From NCBI RefSeq assembly GCF_021655615.1, contig NZ_AP025245.1:1550001-1614000 (forward strand): 64,000 nt of DNA, written 5' to 3'. The notes under the pieces were generated by a model. The model was given only the letters and a program-made list of their open reading frames with translations, ran no database searches and had not been told where the DNA came from. Of this stretch, positions 1-9,401 are shown piece by piece. Both the position numbers and the translations under genes were made by a program. Numbering within the stretch: the first letter of the stretch is position 1; each line of letters opens with the position of its first letter. Source of the DNA: Acidianus sp. HS-5. Its GTDB lineage: Archaea; Thermoproteota; Thermoprotei_A; Sulfolobales; Sulfolobaceae.

Positions 1-1
1 T

Positions 2-853
2 AATTTTTACGGTCAAGGGGTCCCAGTTACTATTAACGTTTCAATTGAGGGCTTTCACGAGATAGTAAAGAGCAATAACGGTACTTTCCTAGTTAATGTC
101 CACGTCCTTTTCCCTAATGGTTCCACTCTGGTCGTTTGTGTAACTCATGGTAAAGAAAAGTACGTAACGACGGAGGTGTTGGTTAAGGATTTCATAACCT
201 TTGCTAACGCCTCTATGAGTTATTCAGTCTTAAATTACGACAACGTATCAATGGTTTACGTTAAGGGGGAGACCGTAGTAGCTACTTTCTTAAAGTGTAT
301 TTACGTGAATGGAGAGAAAGTTCCGGTAAACTCTACTGTGTTCGTAGTAAACTCTGATAACGTGAGACCTCCTTTCGGCGAATATTCGTTAAGTGACTCT
401 CAGATAGTTGGAAAGTGTATATATACTATCCTTACAATACTAGGAGTTAATATGGGCATCATTATCCTCACTGCTTATTCCTACCTATCCGTGTTCCCGC
501 GTAAGCAGTTGGAGTTAATAATGAGGCTTAAGGGGATAAGCAAAGTTTTCTTAAGTAAGATGTTAGTAATGCTTGCCTTCTCTTCCTTACTCTCTTTTCC
601 GTCACTACTAATCTTTTCAGCGATTAGGGGGATATTCCTCTCGTCCGCCCTTCATTACGTCCTTGTCGTTATTATGTATTCCCTGGCTGTCTACGGTATA
701 TCTCCTTTAGTTAATAGTAAGGAATTAGTTTATTCTTCCATAGTCATAGCTTGGTATTTGCTTGGATCTTTGCTTTATAACACGTTTAACCTCTTTTTCC
801 TCCTTTTTCCCTTAGTTGGGTTATTTAAGTTGTGGTGGGTGTATAGGAGATGA
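2..853 (+). CDS. membrane protein with extracytoplasmic domain, 5' end outside window
   Basis: The reading frame is open from base 2, so the gene starts upstream of the window; the first internal GTG at 176 is probably not the true start. The visible 283 residues begin with about 130 residues of beta-rich, Asn-X-Ser/Thr-containing sequence, likely outside the cell. Four or five hydrophobic segments follow, and the C-terminus is basic (ending KLWWVYRR). This layout of external domain followed by membrane helices resembles ABC-type or FtsX-like permeases, but I see no diagnostic motif. Its stop overlaps the next start (ATGA at 850-853), so the two are translationally coupled and likely work together. 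Function unknown. Confidence 0.7.
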   Translation, partial: NFYGQGVPVTINVSIEGFHEIVKSNNGTFLVNVHVLFPNGSTLVVCVTHGKEKYVTTEVLVKDFITFANASMSYSVLNYDNVSMVYVKGETVVATFLKCIYVNGEKVPVNSTVFVVNSDNVRPPFGEYSLSDSQIVGKCIYTILTILGVNMGIIILTAYSYLSVFPRKQLELIMRLKGISKVFLSKMLVMLAFSSLLSFPSLLIFSAIRGIFLSSALHYVLVVIMYSLAVYGISPLVNSKELVYSSIVIAWYLLGSLLYNTFNLFFLLFPLVGLFKLWWVYRR

Positions 854-2571
854 GAAAGGCATTCCTAGTCTTAATATTTATACTCCTCGCGTTAGTAGTT
901 CAGGCAGGAGTTAAGGAGCATTATAAGATAGAGTACTGTTCTGCCTCGGAAATTGTTTACGTCCCTCTAAATAATACTTATGCCATAGTAGCTGTAACGC
1001 TAACCAATAACGGTACCTTTGTAACCATATACGAAAACGGTAGGTCTGCTAGTATATATTGTGGAGCCCTAACCTTTAATGTGAGTGAAGAGAAGGTTCC
1101 TTATATATTCTCCAACATCGTGAACGCCAATAATAATGCGTCAATTACACATTTCATTACTAAATTGGGAGAAAACCTTCCTCGAATAGGGATATTTGCT
1201 TATAACGACTGCATAGCAATAGAGCTCCACGCACGTCATTATAAATTTCACGTATTTAACCAAGAACTGGATTTGACTAACGAATTCACTCTGAATAGTA
1301 CTAGTAACTTCTTAGGGATTGTAAGGAATTACCTCATATTTTATAATGGAAAAGTAAGTTATGAGAATATTACAATTAATGGGGAAAGCCTTATTGAGTT
1401 CTTGTGTCCATTCTTGACTACACTTTGTGCGCTTGGAAACCGCACTGAAATTACCGTCCCCGAAATATCGAACGTAACTCTATCAATGTACAATATGCTG
1501 AACGGCAGCGTTAAGGAAATACATTTGAAGGACGTTGTTATCAGGGAATATCCTTCCCTTATTTTAGGAAACGCCCCAAGACTAGATTCTATTTGTCGCT
1601 GCTTTGTTCTAAATGATTTTATATTCGGGAAAATATTGGATTTAGAAACTTTATGCTATTCTAATAATTCCGTACAGGATAGGTTTTACATAATAAATCT
1701 ATGCAACGGTGAAGTAAATTTATCTCCTAAATTTAGTGGGCAGTACTTTATCAAGCAGGAAAATAATATAATAATAGCAGAGGAACTCCTACCTATTTAT
1801 AAAATACTGTATTTATATTCCCCTAACTTTACGTATTTAGGAACTACAAAAGTGTGTTACGTCTGCGTGTCCTTCCTATCGGGACCTATCAATTTAACAG
1901 AAAACCTTGTGACGATATTAATACCAATATATTCTATATCTAAAATATGCTCGCCCTACGCTACGGTGAAAAATTATGTTTGTTACGACGGTTACGTTTA
2001 CGTAACCCATGGAGATTGCGTATTGATTATTCATAATAATGAGGTTACTAAGTTCAAAGACTCCGCATTGTTTTTCTCCGGAAAACCGGTTATTGTTGAG
2101 CATGAGATGAAAGGTTTTAAATTAATGGAGCTTAACGGTGATAAAATTGTAAAATGTGTTTTCATAAACGCTGAAAACTACACTACACGGAACATAATTG
2201 CAGTTACCAGAGGGGAAAACATAACTTGTTATAAGAACATTACTGAAAGTTACGGAATCACACATATATCGTATTCTGGAATAGGGAATTTCTTAGTATT
2301 CAACAAAAACGGCACGAATGTAGTAGTTACATTACCTAACTTTTGCGTAATTAAGCTTGCGGGCAGTTGTATTATAGGAGTGTACAACGGAACTCCTATC
2401 TTGTTTAACAAAGAATATCTACAAGCTTACTGTAACTACCCGACAGCTAATTGTTATAATTTAACTATCGGAAATACCTCGGTTAGGTACAGCAGTACTT
2501 TCTTCTTAATCCCAATATTTGTTCTAATTATTATATTAGGAATTATAGAGTTGAGGAGATTCATGAGGTAA
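850..2571 (+). CDS. secreted, membrane-anchored cysteine-rich protein
   Basis: This 573-residue protein has an N-terminal signal sequence or anchor (residues 1-20, ending LALVVQAG) and one C-terminal hydrophobic helix (about 548-567) followed by a basic tail (ELRRFMR). The body should therefore lie outside the membrane. It carries many Cys and many N-glycosylation sequons (NNT, NGT, NIT), as is usual for Sulfolobales surface proteins. No catalytic motif is recognised. The start ATG overlaps the stop of the upstream membrane protein, with GGAG just before it. A role as the extracellular partner of that protein is inference from context. Confidence 0.7.
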   Translation: MRKAFLVLIFILLALVVQAGVKEHYKIEYCSASEIVYVPLNNTYAIVAVTLTNNGTFVTIYENGRSASIYCGALTFNVSEEKVPYIFSNIVNANNNASITHFITKLGENLPRIGIFAYNDCIAIELHARHYKFHVFNQELDLTNEFTLNSTSNFLGIVRNYLIFYNGKVSYENITINGESLIEFLCPFLTTLCALGNRTEITVPEISNVTLSMYNMLNGSVKEIHLKDVVIREYPSLILGNAPRLDSICRCFVLNDFIFGKILDLETLCYSNNSVQDRFYIINLCNGEVNLSPKFSGQYFIKQENNIIIAEELLPIYKILYLYSPNFTYLGTTKVCYVCVSFLSGPINLTENLVTILIPIYSISKICSPYATVKNYVCYDGYVYVTHGDCVLIIHNNEVTKFKDSALFFSGKPVIVEHEMKGFKLMELNGDKIVKCVFINAENYTTRNIIAVTRGENITCYKNITESYGITHISYSGIGNFLVFNKNGTNVVVTLPNFCVIKLAGSCIIGVYNGTPILFNKEYLQAYCNYPTANCYNLTIGNTSVRYSSTFFLIPIFVLIIILGIIELRRFMR

Positions 2572-2603
2572 GATTTTTAAGCAACTTTTTACAAAAATAT
2601 TAT

Positions 2604-3524
2604 ATGAATCAGAAATTAATGGTAGTCTTGATAATTTCGATACTCTTAGCAGGGATAGCGGCAGTTTTGGTTATTCACTCGTTTTCTATTAGTGAAAATA
2701 AGAAGTACTGTTTTTCTCCAGTTTGTCCGGTACACAAGGTTATAATATGCAGTAACGTCGCTAACGTTATAATCAGCAAAGGGTCTACACCGAAGCTTAT
2801 AATACACTTGATGGCTAAAGGTATATTCTTGTCATCAAAGATCTTCAGCGTTTCGTATAAAGAGAGTAACGGTGCTCTGATAGTGAAGGTCAAACAGTGC
2901 CCATTAGTATTCTTTTTCAATAGTCGCATCTGCTCATACATTTGCATTACTCTCCCCAGTCCATTACTAGACTCTATCAGCATTAGTTTAGGCAACGGTA
3001 ATGTTAACATTGAAAACGTGAGCTCAACACAGGTTAAAATATACGACGGCAATGGAAATATAGGGCTGATGGGAGGAGATTTTACCTCATTAACTCTCTC
3101 CGATATCAACGGGAATATTGAGCTAATAAGCGCCAATTCCACGAACCTTTGTGTTAGCGACAGCAACGGTAACGTGGAGATTGAAGGTTCAAGCACATCA
3201 ACTTTACACGTCAATGACCTTAATGGTAATATTGAATTACAGTGCGACAATTTCTCCAACGGTAATGTGAAGACGTCAAACGGATGTATAACGTTAAATA
3301 ACGCTTTAGGGAATTACTTAAAAGCTTGTACTAGTAATGGTAATATAAACGTGATGGTTAGTAAGTACTTCAAGCTAGTATACTACCTAGCTTCAAGCAA
3401 TGGGAACATTCACGTTACCGCATTACCTTCAATCCGCATAGTCACTAACTCTGGCGTAAAATATTCTCCTCCAGTAATATATGCCAGCACAGCCAACGGG
3501 TCTTTGTGTACAAGCTCAATTTAA
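2604..3524 (+). CDS. DUF4097-like surface protein with NGN repeats
   Basis: The product is 306 residues. A signal anchor (residues 4-24) is followed by a domain rich in short beta-strands in which N-G-N-[IV] recurs about every 18-22 residues (for example GNGNVNIENV, INGNIELISA, SNGNVEIEGS, LNGNIELQCD). That periodicity is typical of right-handed beta-solenoid putative adhesins of the DUF4097 type. Cys pairs are present, consistent with export. It lies 32 bases after the preceding exported-protein gene and probably belongs to the same transcription unit. The ligand is unknown. Confidence 0.65.
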   Translation: MNQKLMVVLIISILLAGIAAVLVIHSFSISENKKYCFSPVCPVHKVIICSNVANVIISKGSTPKLIIHLMAKGIFLSSKIFSVSYKESNGALIVKVKQCPLVFFFNSRICSYICITLPSPLLDSISISLGNGNVNIENVSSTQVKIYDGNGNIGLMGGDFTSLTLSDINGNIELISANSTNLCVSDSNGNVEIEGSSTSTLHVNDLNGNIELQCDNFSNGNVKTSNGCITLNNALGNYLKACTSNGNINVMVSKYFKLVYYLASSNGNIHVTALPSIRIVTNSGVKYSPPVIYASTANGSLCTSSI

Positions 3525-3719
3525 TTACAAGTCCTTTAGTGTTAATTAAAAGAAAGTAAATTTCACCTATCCTAAGCCGACTGGTTTTGCTGGACGTCGG
3601 TTCCACTAAGACCACTACACGTTCAGATAATGTACTAAAATAGCTTGATATGTAGAAATCTTATACCGTTACCATAAATTTTTTAAAAAAGGGGAGATTA
3701 TCATTATCATGAAGATAAA

Positions 3720-4619
3720 ATGATAAAAGTAATGAATATTTCTAAGAGGTACGGGAAGCTTATTGCTTTACAAGACGTTTCATTTACCGTAAATGACGGT
3801 GAGGTAATGGGCTACGTAGGTTTGAACGGTGCAGGGAAAACTACAACAATGGAAATAATAGCAGGAGTAACTGAACCGACTTCGGGCGACGTGGAAATTG
3901 AAGGGCACAGCGTAACAAAGGAGAAGAAGGAAGCTGTTAGAAACTTAGGTTGGGTCCCTGAACTTCCAATATTTGAACAAGACGTTAAGGCTTTGGACTA
4001 CTTCGTATATTTGGCAGGGTTTTACGGGATAAGCAAGGACGAAGCTAAGAAGAAAGCGGAAGAACTGTTTTCTGCATTGGGCTTAAGCGGGAGGGAGAAA
4101 GATAAGTTAAAGAACTATTCTCAAGGCATGAAGAAGAGGTTTGCCTTGGCAGCGTCTATGATTTCAGACCCTAAGAACTTCCTATTTGACGAGGTGCTAA
4201 ACGGTCTGGACCCTGAGGGGATAGCGTTCTTTAGGGATCTGGCAATTAAGCTTAAAAAGGAAGGTAAGGCTGTATTGTTTTCTTCCCACGTTTTGTCAGA
4301 ACTGGAGAACATTGCAGACAGGATAGTATTTATTCACAAAGGTAGGATAATTAAGGAGATGACGATGGAGGAAATTAGGAAATCTGCTTCAGCTAACGCC
4401 TTTAGGATTACCTTGGAAAAAGTGGATAACGAGGTAATGGATATTGCCAAAAAGTACGGAAACCCCAAGCTACAAGGAAATACTATCATAATAGAAGGAT
4501 TTAACGGTGACGTCGCAGGTCTGTCTTCTGCACTTTCTAAGTACAATATAGTAGACATGGGTAGGGTTGGCAGTAATTTGGAGGAAATCTTCTTTAAGTT
4601 AATAGGTGAGAGACAATGA
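3720..4619 (+). CDS. ABC transporter ATP-binding protein
   Basis: This is a cytoplasmic ATPase of an ABC-2-type exporter, 299 residues. Walker A is GLNGAGKT at residues 34-41, the signature is YSQGMKKR, Walker B is FLFDEVLNGLD and the H-loop is FSSHVLSE. A C-terminal extension of about 80 residues is usual for the CcmA/NatA-like group. The stop overlaps the ATG of the permease (ATGA at 4616-4619). A T/A-rich box (ttttttaaaa, about 3679-3688) lies about 35 bases before the start. Substrate unknown; the neighbouring exported proteins suggest lipid, peptide or surface-component export. Confidence 0.9.
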   Translation: MIKVMNISKRYGKLIALQDVSFTVNDGEVMGYVGLNGAGKTTTMEIIAGVTEPTSGDVEIEGHSVTKEKKEAVRNLGWVPELPIFEQDVKALDYFVYLAGFYGISKDEAKKKAEELFSALGLSGREKDKLKNYSQGMKKRFALAASMISDPKNFLFDEVLNGLDPEGIAFFRDLAIKLKKEGKAVLFSSHVLSELENIADRIVFIHKGRIIKEMTMEEIRKSASANAFRITLEKVDNEVMDIAKKYGNPKLQGNTIIIEGFNGDVAGLSSALSKYNIVDMGRVGSNLEEIFFKLIGERQ

Positions 4620-5962
4620 GTAGTGTGTTTTACGACTTTAAGAGGAACTTCCTTAGGATCCCGGTTTTGGTCATCACTTTAGCCTTTGTGCTTTTAGGGG
4701 TCGGAATGGCTTATAACGCTTACTCTACCGTAGTTTTACCACACACTTATTTGTACCACGACGTAAACGTTGTGGGCATGAGTGAAGGTTCTGAGGTCAT
4801 AGGTTATGTATTTAATAACCAAGGGAGTGGGATAAGCCATGCAAAGGTGATTGTAGGAGGAGGAGGGAATACTTATTATACTAACTCCTCAGGTTACTTC
4901 GTAATTACTACAAATTGCACTAAGCCAATCTTAGTGTGTTATGACCACCAAGAGGTATCTTTTACCGTCACACCTCTATTTGAAAACGTTACCTGCTTTA
5001 TATCAGCCTCCGGGTTTATACGTAGTGTACCATTAGCGTTTATTCTAGTTAAGGACAATTTAATCATGCTTACGAGTAATCCCGCTGGACAGAACGTGTC
5101 AATCACCTTCGTAAACGTTACTACTACTAACGTTACTTACGTTGAAAGGCTTAACGGGTTCTTCAACGTTTATAAAATCAACTCTCCAGTAGGTAGTGGG
5201 AGTCTGGTAGTTTCTAGTTCTGGTAAAAGTGTCACTACGACTTATGCCTACTGTGGTAGTGGGTATATTAGCCTAACATTGAATGGTCTAGACCCAGCTT
5301 TTGTCTTTGCTTCGTTAGCTTACCCATTAGTAATGATATATCTTGCATACGTGATGTTTGCCAGACCTAGGGATACTGGTGCGTTAAAGTTTTTACTTTC
5401 TAGACCTATCAGTAGGACTGGGCTTTTCCTTAGTAGATATTTAGGAGGGATCGCAATAGCGTTGGTAGCTTCTTTCTTGGTGTCAGCACTGACATACTTT
5501 ACTTATACTGCACTCCTTTCTTCTTCCAATATCTCAATGCCCACAAATGTCTTCTTTTACTTTTTAGATTACGCAATAGCAGTGTTGGTAATAATGTTCT
5601 CGCTAGTCATGATGTTCTCTACCTTCATAAAGTCAAGTACTGCAGTACTTGGATTATCTATAGGCGTTTTTCTATTCTTCCAAATAGGTTTTGGCGAAGT
5701 GTTCCCGCTATCCGGAATAATACCAAGCTTCATATATTCAGCAGTCCATAATTTCTTTGATGCGGTAAAAATCACTGCGGAATTATACTATTTCAACCCG
5801 TTTGGGATAGGGTACTATACCATTTATTATACGGGGAAGCAATTCCACGCAGTGTGTATGGTCCCTACAATCCATTTACCTTTAGTAGTCCTATCAGTAC
5901 TTCTGTGGATTATAGTCCCTGCAGTGATTGGTCTAATAAGGTTCAGGAAGATAGATCTGTAA
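4616..5962 (+). CDS. ABC-2 type permease with extracellular carboxypeptidase-regulatory-like domain
   Basis: This 448-residue membrane partner overlaps the upstream ATPase gene by four bases. The first transmembrane helix lies at about residues 15-35. An external region follows that includes a CarboxypepD_reg-like fold (about 60-105, with GYVFNNQGSGISHAKVIVG and TNSSGYFVI). About six hydrophobic helices fill residues 230-440, as in ABC-2 permeases. The insertion of a large extracellular beta domain after helix 1 is typical of archaeal ABC-2 permeases. Transported substrate unknown. Confidence 0.85.
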   Translation: MSSVFYDFKRNFLRIPVLVITLAFVLLGVGMAYNAYSTVVLPHTYLYHDVNVVGMSEGSEVIGYVFNNQGSGISHAKVIVGGGGNTYYTNSSGYFVITTNCTKPILVCYDHQEVSFTVTPLFENVTCFISASGFIRSVPLAFILVKDNLIMLTSNPAGQNVSITFVNVTTTNVTYVERLNGFFNVYKINSPVGSGSLVVSSSGKSVTTTYAYCGSGYISLTLNGLDPAFVFASLAYPLVMIYLAYVMFARPRDTGALKFLLSRPISRTGLFLSRYLGGIAIALVASFLVSALTYFTYTALLSSSNISMPTNVFFYFLDYAIAVLVIMFSLVMMFSTFIKSSTAVLGLSIGVFLFFQIGFGEVFPLSGIIPSFIYSAVHNFFDAVKITAELYYFNPFGIGYYTIYYTGKQFHAVCMVPTIHLPLVVLSVLLWIIVPAVIGLIRFRKIDL

Positions 5963-5980
5963 ATTTTTTACTAATAGACT

Positions 5981-6061
5981 TTTTTGGATCTGTTCAATTT
6001 TTGTCAAACTAGTTAAACTAACTCCTAGATTTAGACTTACCCAAGATTGTACAACAAAGCA
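5981..6061. repeat. degenerate copy of terminal-inverted-repeat element (family 2)
   Basis: The stretch carries TTCAATTTTTGTCAAAC followed by a short AT-rich core and ends with CAACAAAGCA. It matches better copies at 27988, 39126, 42399 and 59759, but is shortened. It sits immediately upstream of a broken PaREP1-type gene. Boundaries are approximate. Confidence 0.45.
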
Positions 6062-6134
6062 TAACGCTCTAGAAATAAAGGTGTGAGCTGATCTAGTAAT
6101 TAAGCTTTTATTTTACGAACAAGAATTTGGTCTG

Positions 6135-6629
6135 ATGGAGAAGGCGGGGGAGGATTACATTGAGTCCAGAGTAATTGAGAGTCTGTCTGACCTTCTCCTT
6201 TCTCTTACTCTGCGGAAGGAAGGTTACACTAGAAAATCCGCTGGAAAAGCTTTCAGTGCTGTGAAAGCGTTAATGAGTGCACTCATAGTAACTAATGAGG
6301 ATAAGTTACTTGCTCTAGCTAAGGATGATAAAGAAAGCGAATGGATTAAGAAGAAAGCCCACATTGTGTCCACTCAGAGTATGTACGCTTTGGCGCAGAT
6401 ACTGAAAGATATAGGGATCGATATTGTAAATCTTGTGAACTTTGCTTTAAACCTTCATGAGTATTAATATAACGGTTACGAACCAGACTTTAGTAAATAC
6501 AGTAGAAAAGAAGACGTTTTAAGGGATCTAATTACGGTAGTGAAGGAGACTAAGAGGGTAATAAACACTTATTTTCCCAAGTACGAGGTTAAGGAAATTT
6601 CGAAGAAAATTGACGAGTTATTAAAATAA
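6135..6629 (+). pseudogene. PaREP1-type protein gene broken by one nonsense codon
   Basis: The frame encodes a PaREP1-like helical protein (KEGYTRKSAGKAF, IKKKAH, NLHEY). Paralogues at 7114, 23775 and 29089 read HEYQYNG or HDYQYNG, whereas this copy has TAA in place of CAA at 6465-6467. After that codon the same frame continues cleanly for 53 more codons (YNGYEP, KEVISK-like end, KIDELLK) to TAA at 6627. One C-to-T change therefore explains the break. The first 110 residues could still be made. PaREP1-type proteins look like HEPN-related helical bundles (inference); their role is unknown. Upstream, aagcttttatttta resembles the promoter of the inverted paralogue at 7620. Confidence 0.75.
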
Positions 6630-7113
6630 ACGATAGAGGTATACATACTCTTTAACATCTCTTCATTATAAATGGAAGTTAAGGGGTGTCAATCTATACG
6701 ACTTATTCAACTAAAGTTATACTTATCTAAGTGTTAAGTTTAGTTTCTATTAACTAAAATGTAAAGGTGAATTTAACGTCGACTTAGTATACACAAAGCA
6801 CGACACAAACATTTTTTGCTAATGGTAATTTCACTAATATGGAAAATACCGGGTAATAGAGAAAATTGACTTATTTCGGGACAATTGAATAGCACGTTTA
6901 TCGTTTGTTTTATCACTTTCTTAGACTTCTTTTATACTTAGTTAGACCTTAAGGTCAGGATAATGCAGTATATAATGTAACAACACCGTATGAACGCATG
7001 ATTCCTACTCTTCCACAAAGTTAAGCACATTATATACCCTAGTTTGCCCTTTGACTTTCAGGATCTGACTAAGTATACTTCATCGTAGAAAATGTGTAAT
7101 ATCAATACTCGTA
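6630..7113. other. intergenic region between inverted PaREP1 paralogues
   Basis: No convincing gene is seen. The region holds one copy of the ~140-bp hairpin element (6933-7077). It may also hold a very degenerate family-2 repeat end at about 6782-6800 (GTATACACAAAGCA). Confidence 0.5.
6933..7077 (+). repeat. ~140-bp hairpin element, copy A
   Basis: It begins TATACTTAGTTAGACC and ends GATCTGACTAAGTATA. The two ends can pair into a stem of roughly 25-30 bp, with G.U wobbles where the sequence departs from exact complementarity. The interior shares TGTAACAACAC and CCCTAGTTTGCC with the copy at 39624. It may be a MITE or a structured RNA; the TTTATA at its left end could itself serve as a TATA box. 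Confidence 0.7.
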
Positions 7114-7620
7114 TTAGCCTTGAATTTCACTCAATAGCTCATCTATCTTTTCTGAAATTTCCTTAACCTCGTACCTGGGGAAATAAGTAGTTATCACTTT
7201 TTTAGACTCCTTCACTACTGTAATAAGATCTGTAAGGACTTCTTCCTTCTTACTATATACACTGAAGCCCGGTTCAAAACCATTATATTGATAATCGTGA
7301 AGATCCAATGCAGTCCTCGCTAAGTTTTCAATATCGATTCCTATTTTCCTTAACATTTGCGCTAAACCATACATGCCGTGGGTAGGCAAAGTGTGAGCTT
7401 TCTTCTTAATCCATTCCTTCTCTTTGTCATCCTTAGGCAGATCTAGAAGTCTCTCTTCATTAGCTACTATGAGTGCACTCATTAACGCTTTCACAGCGTT
7501 GAAAGCCTTCCCTGCAGAATTCCTAGTATAACCCTCTTTCCACAGAGTAAGAAAAAGGAGGAGGTCAGACAGACTCTCAATTACTCTAGCTTCGACGCAG
7601 TCTTCACCAACCTTCTCCAT
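7114..7620 (-). CDS. PaREP1-type protein
   Basis: This 168-residue, mostly helical protein belongs to the family present five times in this window. Residues MEKVGEDCVEARVIESLSD open the first helix; the hallmark KEGYTRNSAGKAFNAVKAL follows, then IKKKAHTLPTHGMYGLAQ and LDLHDYQYNGFEP. It carries R-x5-H (R-TALDL-H), similar to the R-x4-6-H motif of HEPN RNases. Paralogues at 6135 and 23775 have Asn instead of that Arg, so catalytic activity is not assured. It lies tail-to-tail with the broken copy at 6135. A TATA-like ctttattttac lies upstream on the minus strand (about 7637-7650). Confidence 0.8.
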   Translation of the reverse strand: MEKVGEDCVEARVIESLSDLLLFLTLWKEGYTRNSAGKAFNAVKALMSALIVANEERLLDLPKDDKEKEWIKKKAHTLPTHGMYGLAQMLRKIGIDIENLARTALDLHDYQYNGFEPGFSVYSKKEEVLTDLITVVKESKKVITTYFPRYEVKEISEKIDELLSEIQG

Positions 7621-7655
7621 GAGAATGCATCTATCTTAGTAAAATAAAAGCTTTA

Positions 7656-7746
7656 GGCTTTTTGTTATTACTCCAACTTAGGTTATTAGATTTTCCTTAA
7701 ATCAGACCTCATAAGCTTTAACTTCATTTGCGTATCCAACAAAGCA
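7656..7746. repeat. degenerate copy of terminal-inverted-repeat element (family 2)
   Basis: The stretch runs from GCTTTTTGTTATTACTCC to CCAACAAAGCA. It resembles the copy at 42399-42527 in the same orientation but has lost part of its core. It lies just upstream of a PaREP1-type gene. The match is weak and the limits approximate. Confidence 0.35.
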
Positions 7747-7765
7747 ATACTTTGCAGAAATAAGT

Positions 7766-8887
7766 CTACGCAGACCTTAGCTTCCTAGTCACTTCACTGG
7801 TTATTTCTTTAGACGCACTGTTAATGTCTTTAGTCTCAAGGCTCCGCTGTAACTTCCTGGTAGTCTCAACGAGGTCTACATTTTCAGTCTGTTGGGTTAT
7901 TTCCTGAATTTCGTTTATCGTCTTCGTAACTTCCGCTAGGTTACTCGTGTTAATTTCCAAGACCAAATTATTCATCAAAGAGTAGTACCTATACTCTAAG
8001 AGGAGGTCTTTATTTACCCCGCTAAGGAACGTACTAGGATCTCTGGCAGGAGTTATTTGTACGGGCGTCTCTAAGTACTTCCTCCCCCCTTCCGGGTCTT
8101 CGTAAGTGAATTTAACAGTCATTAATCTCCCTTGGTAATATGAGGGTATTTCAACTTCTCCCAGTACCTTTATTGCCCCTTCAATTGCCCCTAACCTTAC
8201 TGGGGGGCCTTGGTAGTTAAGTAATTTGACGGGAGTTGCAGAGTCGATCTCTACTCTTACGTCCTTTGCCCCTATCTCTTTCACGGCTAACTGGGGAAGG
8301 ACATTTGCGACCTCCCAAGGGTTATCAATGTGGTATAACAACCCGCCGGTTTTATCTACTAGGATCTTGAGGATCTGCTCCTTGTAGTCTCCACCTATGC
8401 CTATGGATATTGCTTTAAACCCAGGAGGAAAACGCAGGTTCTCGTAAGGCTCTGGTTCTACTACGTCAGTGGGTTCGCCGTCCGTTAAGAGTATTATAAA
8501 GCCCGGGTTTCCGTATTTTTCTGCTATCTGTATTGCTGTATTTAACGCTTTGTAAAGCGCTGTAGCAGGCTCTACTGTTATTCCGTCGATGTGAGGTATT
8601 ATGGAAATGGCGTCTGAAAACTCACTTATTACCCTCACTACCTTGGAAAAAGTTATGAAAGTTACCTTATTACCTTCTGGTATACTGTTAAGCAGGTTTA
8701 TTGCCCCTCTCTTTGCGGTCTTCAGTTTTTCTCCTTCCATTGAAAGCGAGTTGTCGAGGAGGATTATGTAGTGGAATCCTGTAGCCTTTGTTTTCTTTTC
8801 CGGAACTATCGTTATCTTGAATACTGCCTTTACTGGTGAATTAAAGGAGAAAGCATGACTAAATTCAACTTTAGTGGAGATTGCCAT
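7766..8887 (-). CDS. von Willebrand factor type A domain protein
   Basis: This 373-residue protein has a VWA domain at about residues 38-210. The metal-ion-dependent adhesion site is visible: DNSLS (D45, S47, S49), a Thr in VEPATALY, and the later Asp in LLTDGEPTD. A beta-sandwich-like region (about 215-290) and a helical C-terminus follow. There is no signal peptide, so it is probably cytoplasmic. VWA proteins of this type are widespread in Sulfolobales and usually mediate protein assembly. No MoxR-type ATPase is adjacent, so the partner is unknown. Confidence 0.85.
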   Translation of the reverse strand: MAISTKVEFSHAFSFNSPVKAVFKITIVPEKKTKATGFHYIILLDNSLSMEGEKLKTAKRGAINLLNSIPEGNKVTFITFSKVVRVISEFSDAISIIPHIDGITVEPATALYKALNTAIQIAEKYGNPGFIILLTDGEPTDVVEPEPYENLRFPPGFKAISIGIGGDYKEQILKILVDKTGGLLYHIDNPWEVANVLPQLAVKEIGAKDVRVEIDSATPVKLLNYQGPPVRLGAIEGAIKVLGEVEIPSYYQGRLMTVKFTYEDPEGGRKYLETPVQITPARDPSTFLSGVNKDLLLEYRYYSLMNNLVLEINTSNLAEVTKTINEIQEITQQTENVDLVETTRKLQRSLETKDINSASKEITSEVTRKLRSA

Positions 8888-9401
8888 ATTATTAATTCTT
8901 TCTTGTTCCTAATATATATTAAGCAAATTGCTTATATGTGCTGTTTACAGAGATTGTTTTCATCATCATATTCGGTAGTGAAAATATATGCGTAACTGGA
9001 AATCCCTTCTTTAGATAATTAGCATTGTAACTAATTTAGTAGGAAATTATGTACGCGTTTTTAATATTAGTGGTCGACTTTCATGAATATTCAATATCAA
9101 CTCTCGTCCTCATACCACTCGCTTGGCTTAGATGGGAAGTATACTTCTCAGCCACAACTAGAGAGCCTCATTGAATCCGTCACATTGCTCCTCGAGTTCT
9201 AGTCTACATGTATGGTAAAGCCCAAGAATTCTTCTGTGGAGTTAAAAGAGCTAGGAATGATATTAGATAGTAAACTTTACGGCTTATCGAAAACTGTTAA
9301 CAACGGCATTATGGTCTACTCTAAGAGGAGAACTAAGGGAGTATAGCGTAAAACTTGGTATAATTATAGAAAGATAAGATGTCCGCATGAGAACACTCCG
9401 G
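8888..9401. other. intergenic region, no supported gene
   Basis: This 514-base gap separates two minus-strand genes. A short plus-strand frame (9212-9346, 44 codons, starting MVKPKNSSVELKELG) is the only coding-like stretch. It has no visible promoter and no family resemblance, so I do not call it. It may be the remnant of a lost gene. Confidence 0.4.

Noticed and set aside
2675..3259. Long open frame on the minus strand inside the NGN-repeat protein gene
   Set aside because: It is a shadow of the repetitive plus-strand coding sequence, with no start context and a low-complexity Leu/Ser/Pro translation.
3575..3605. Short inverted repeat CCGAC...GTCGG as an RNA gene or terminator
   Set aside because: There are only five paired bases, no T-tract and no conserved RNA features.
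6933..7077. Hairpin element as a C/D box sRNA
   Set aside because: A CTGA occurs near the right end, but no RTGATGA C box is placed at the other end, and the long terminal stem is unlike that class.
9212..9346. 44-codon plus-strand frame in the gap after the VWA gene
   Set aside because: It is too short, without promoter, recognised family or operon context.
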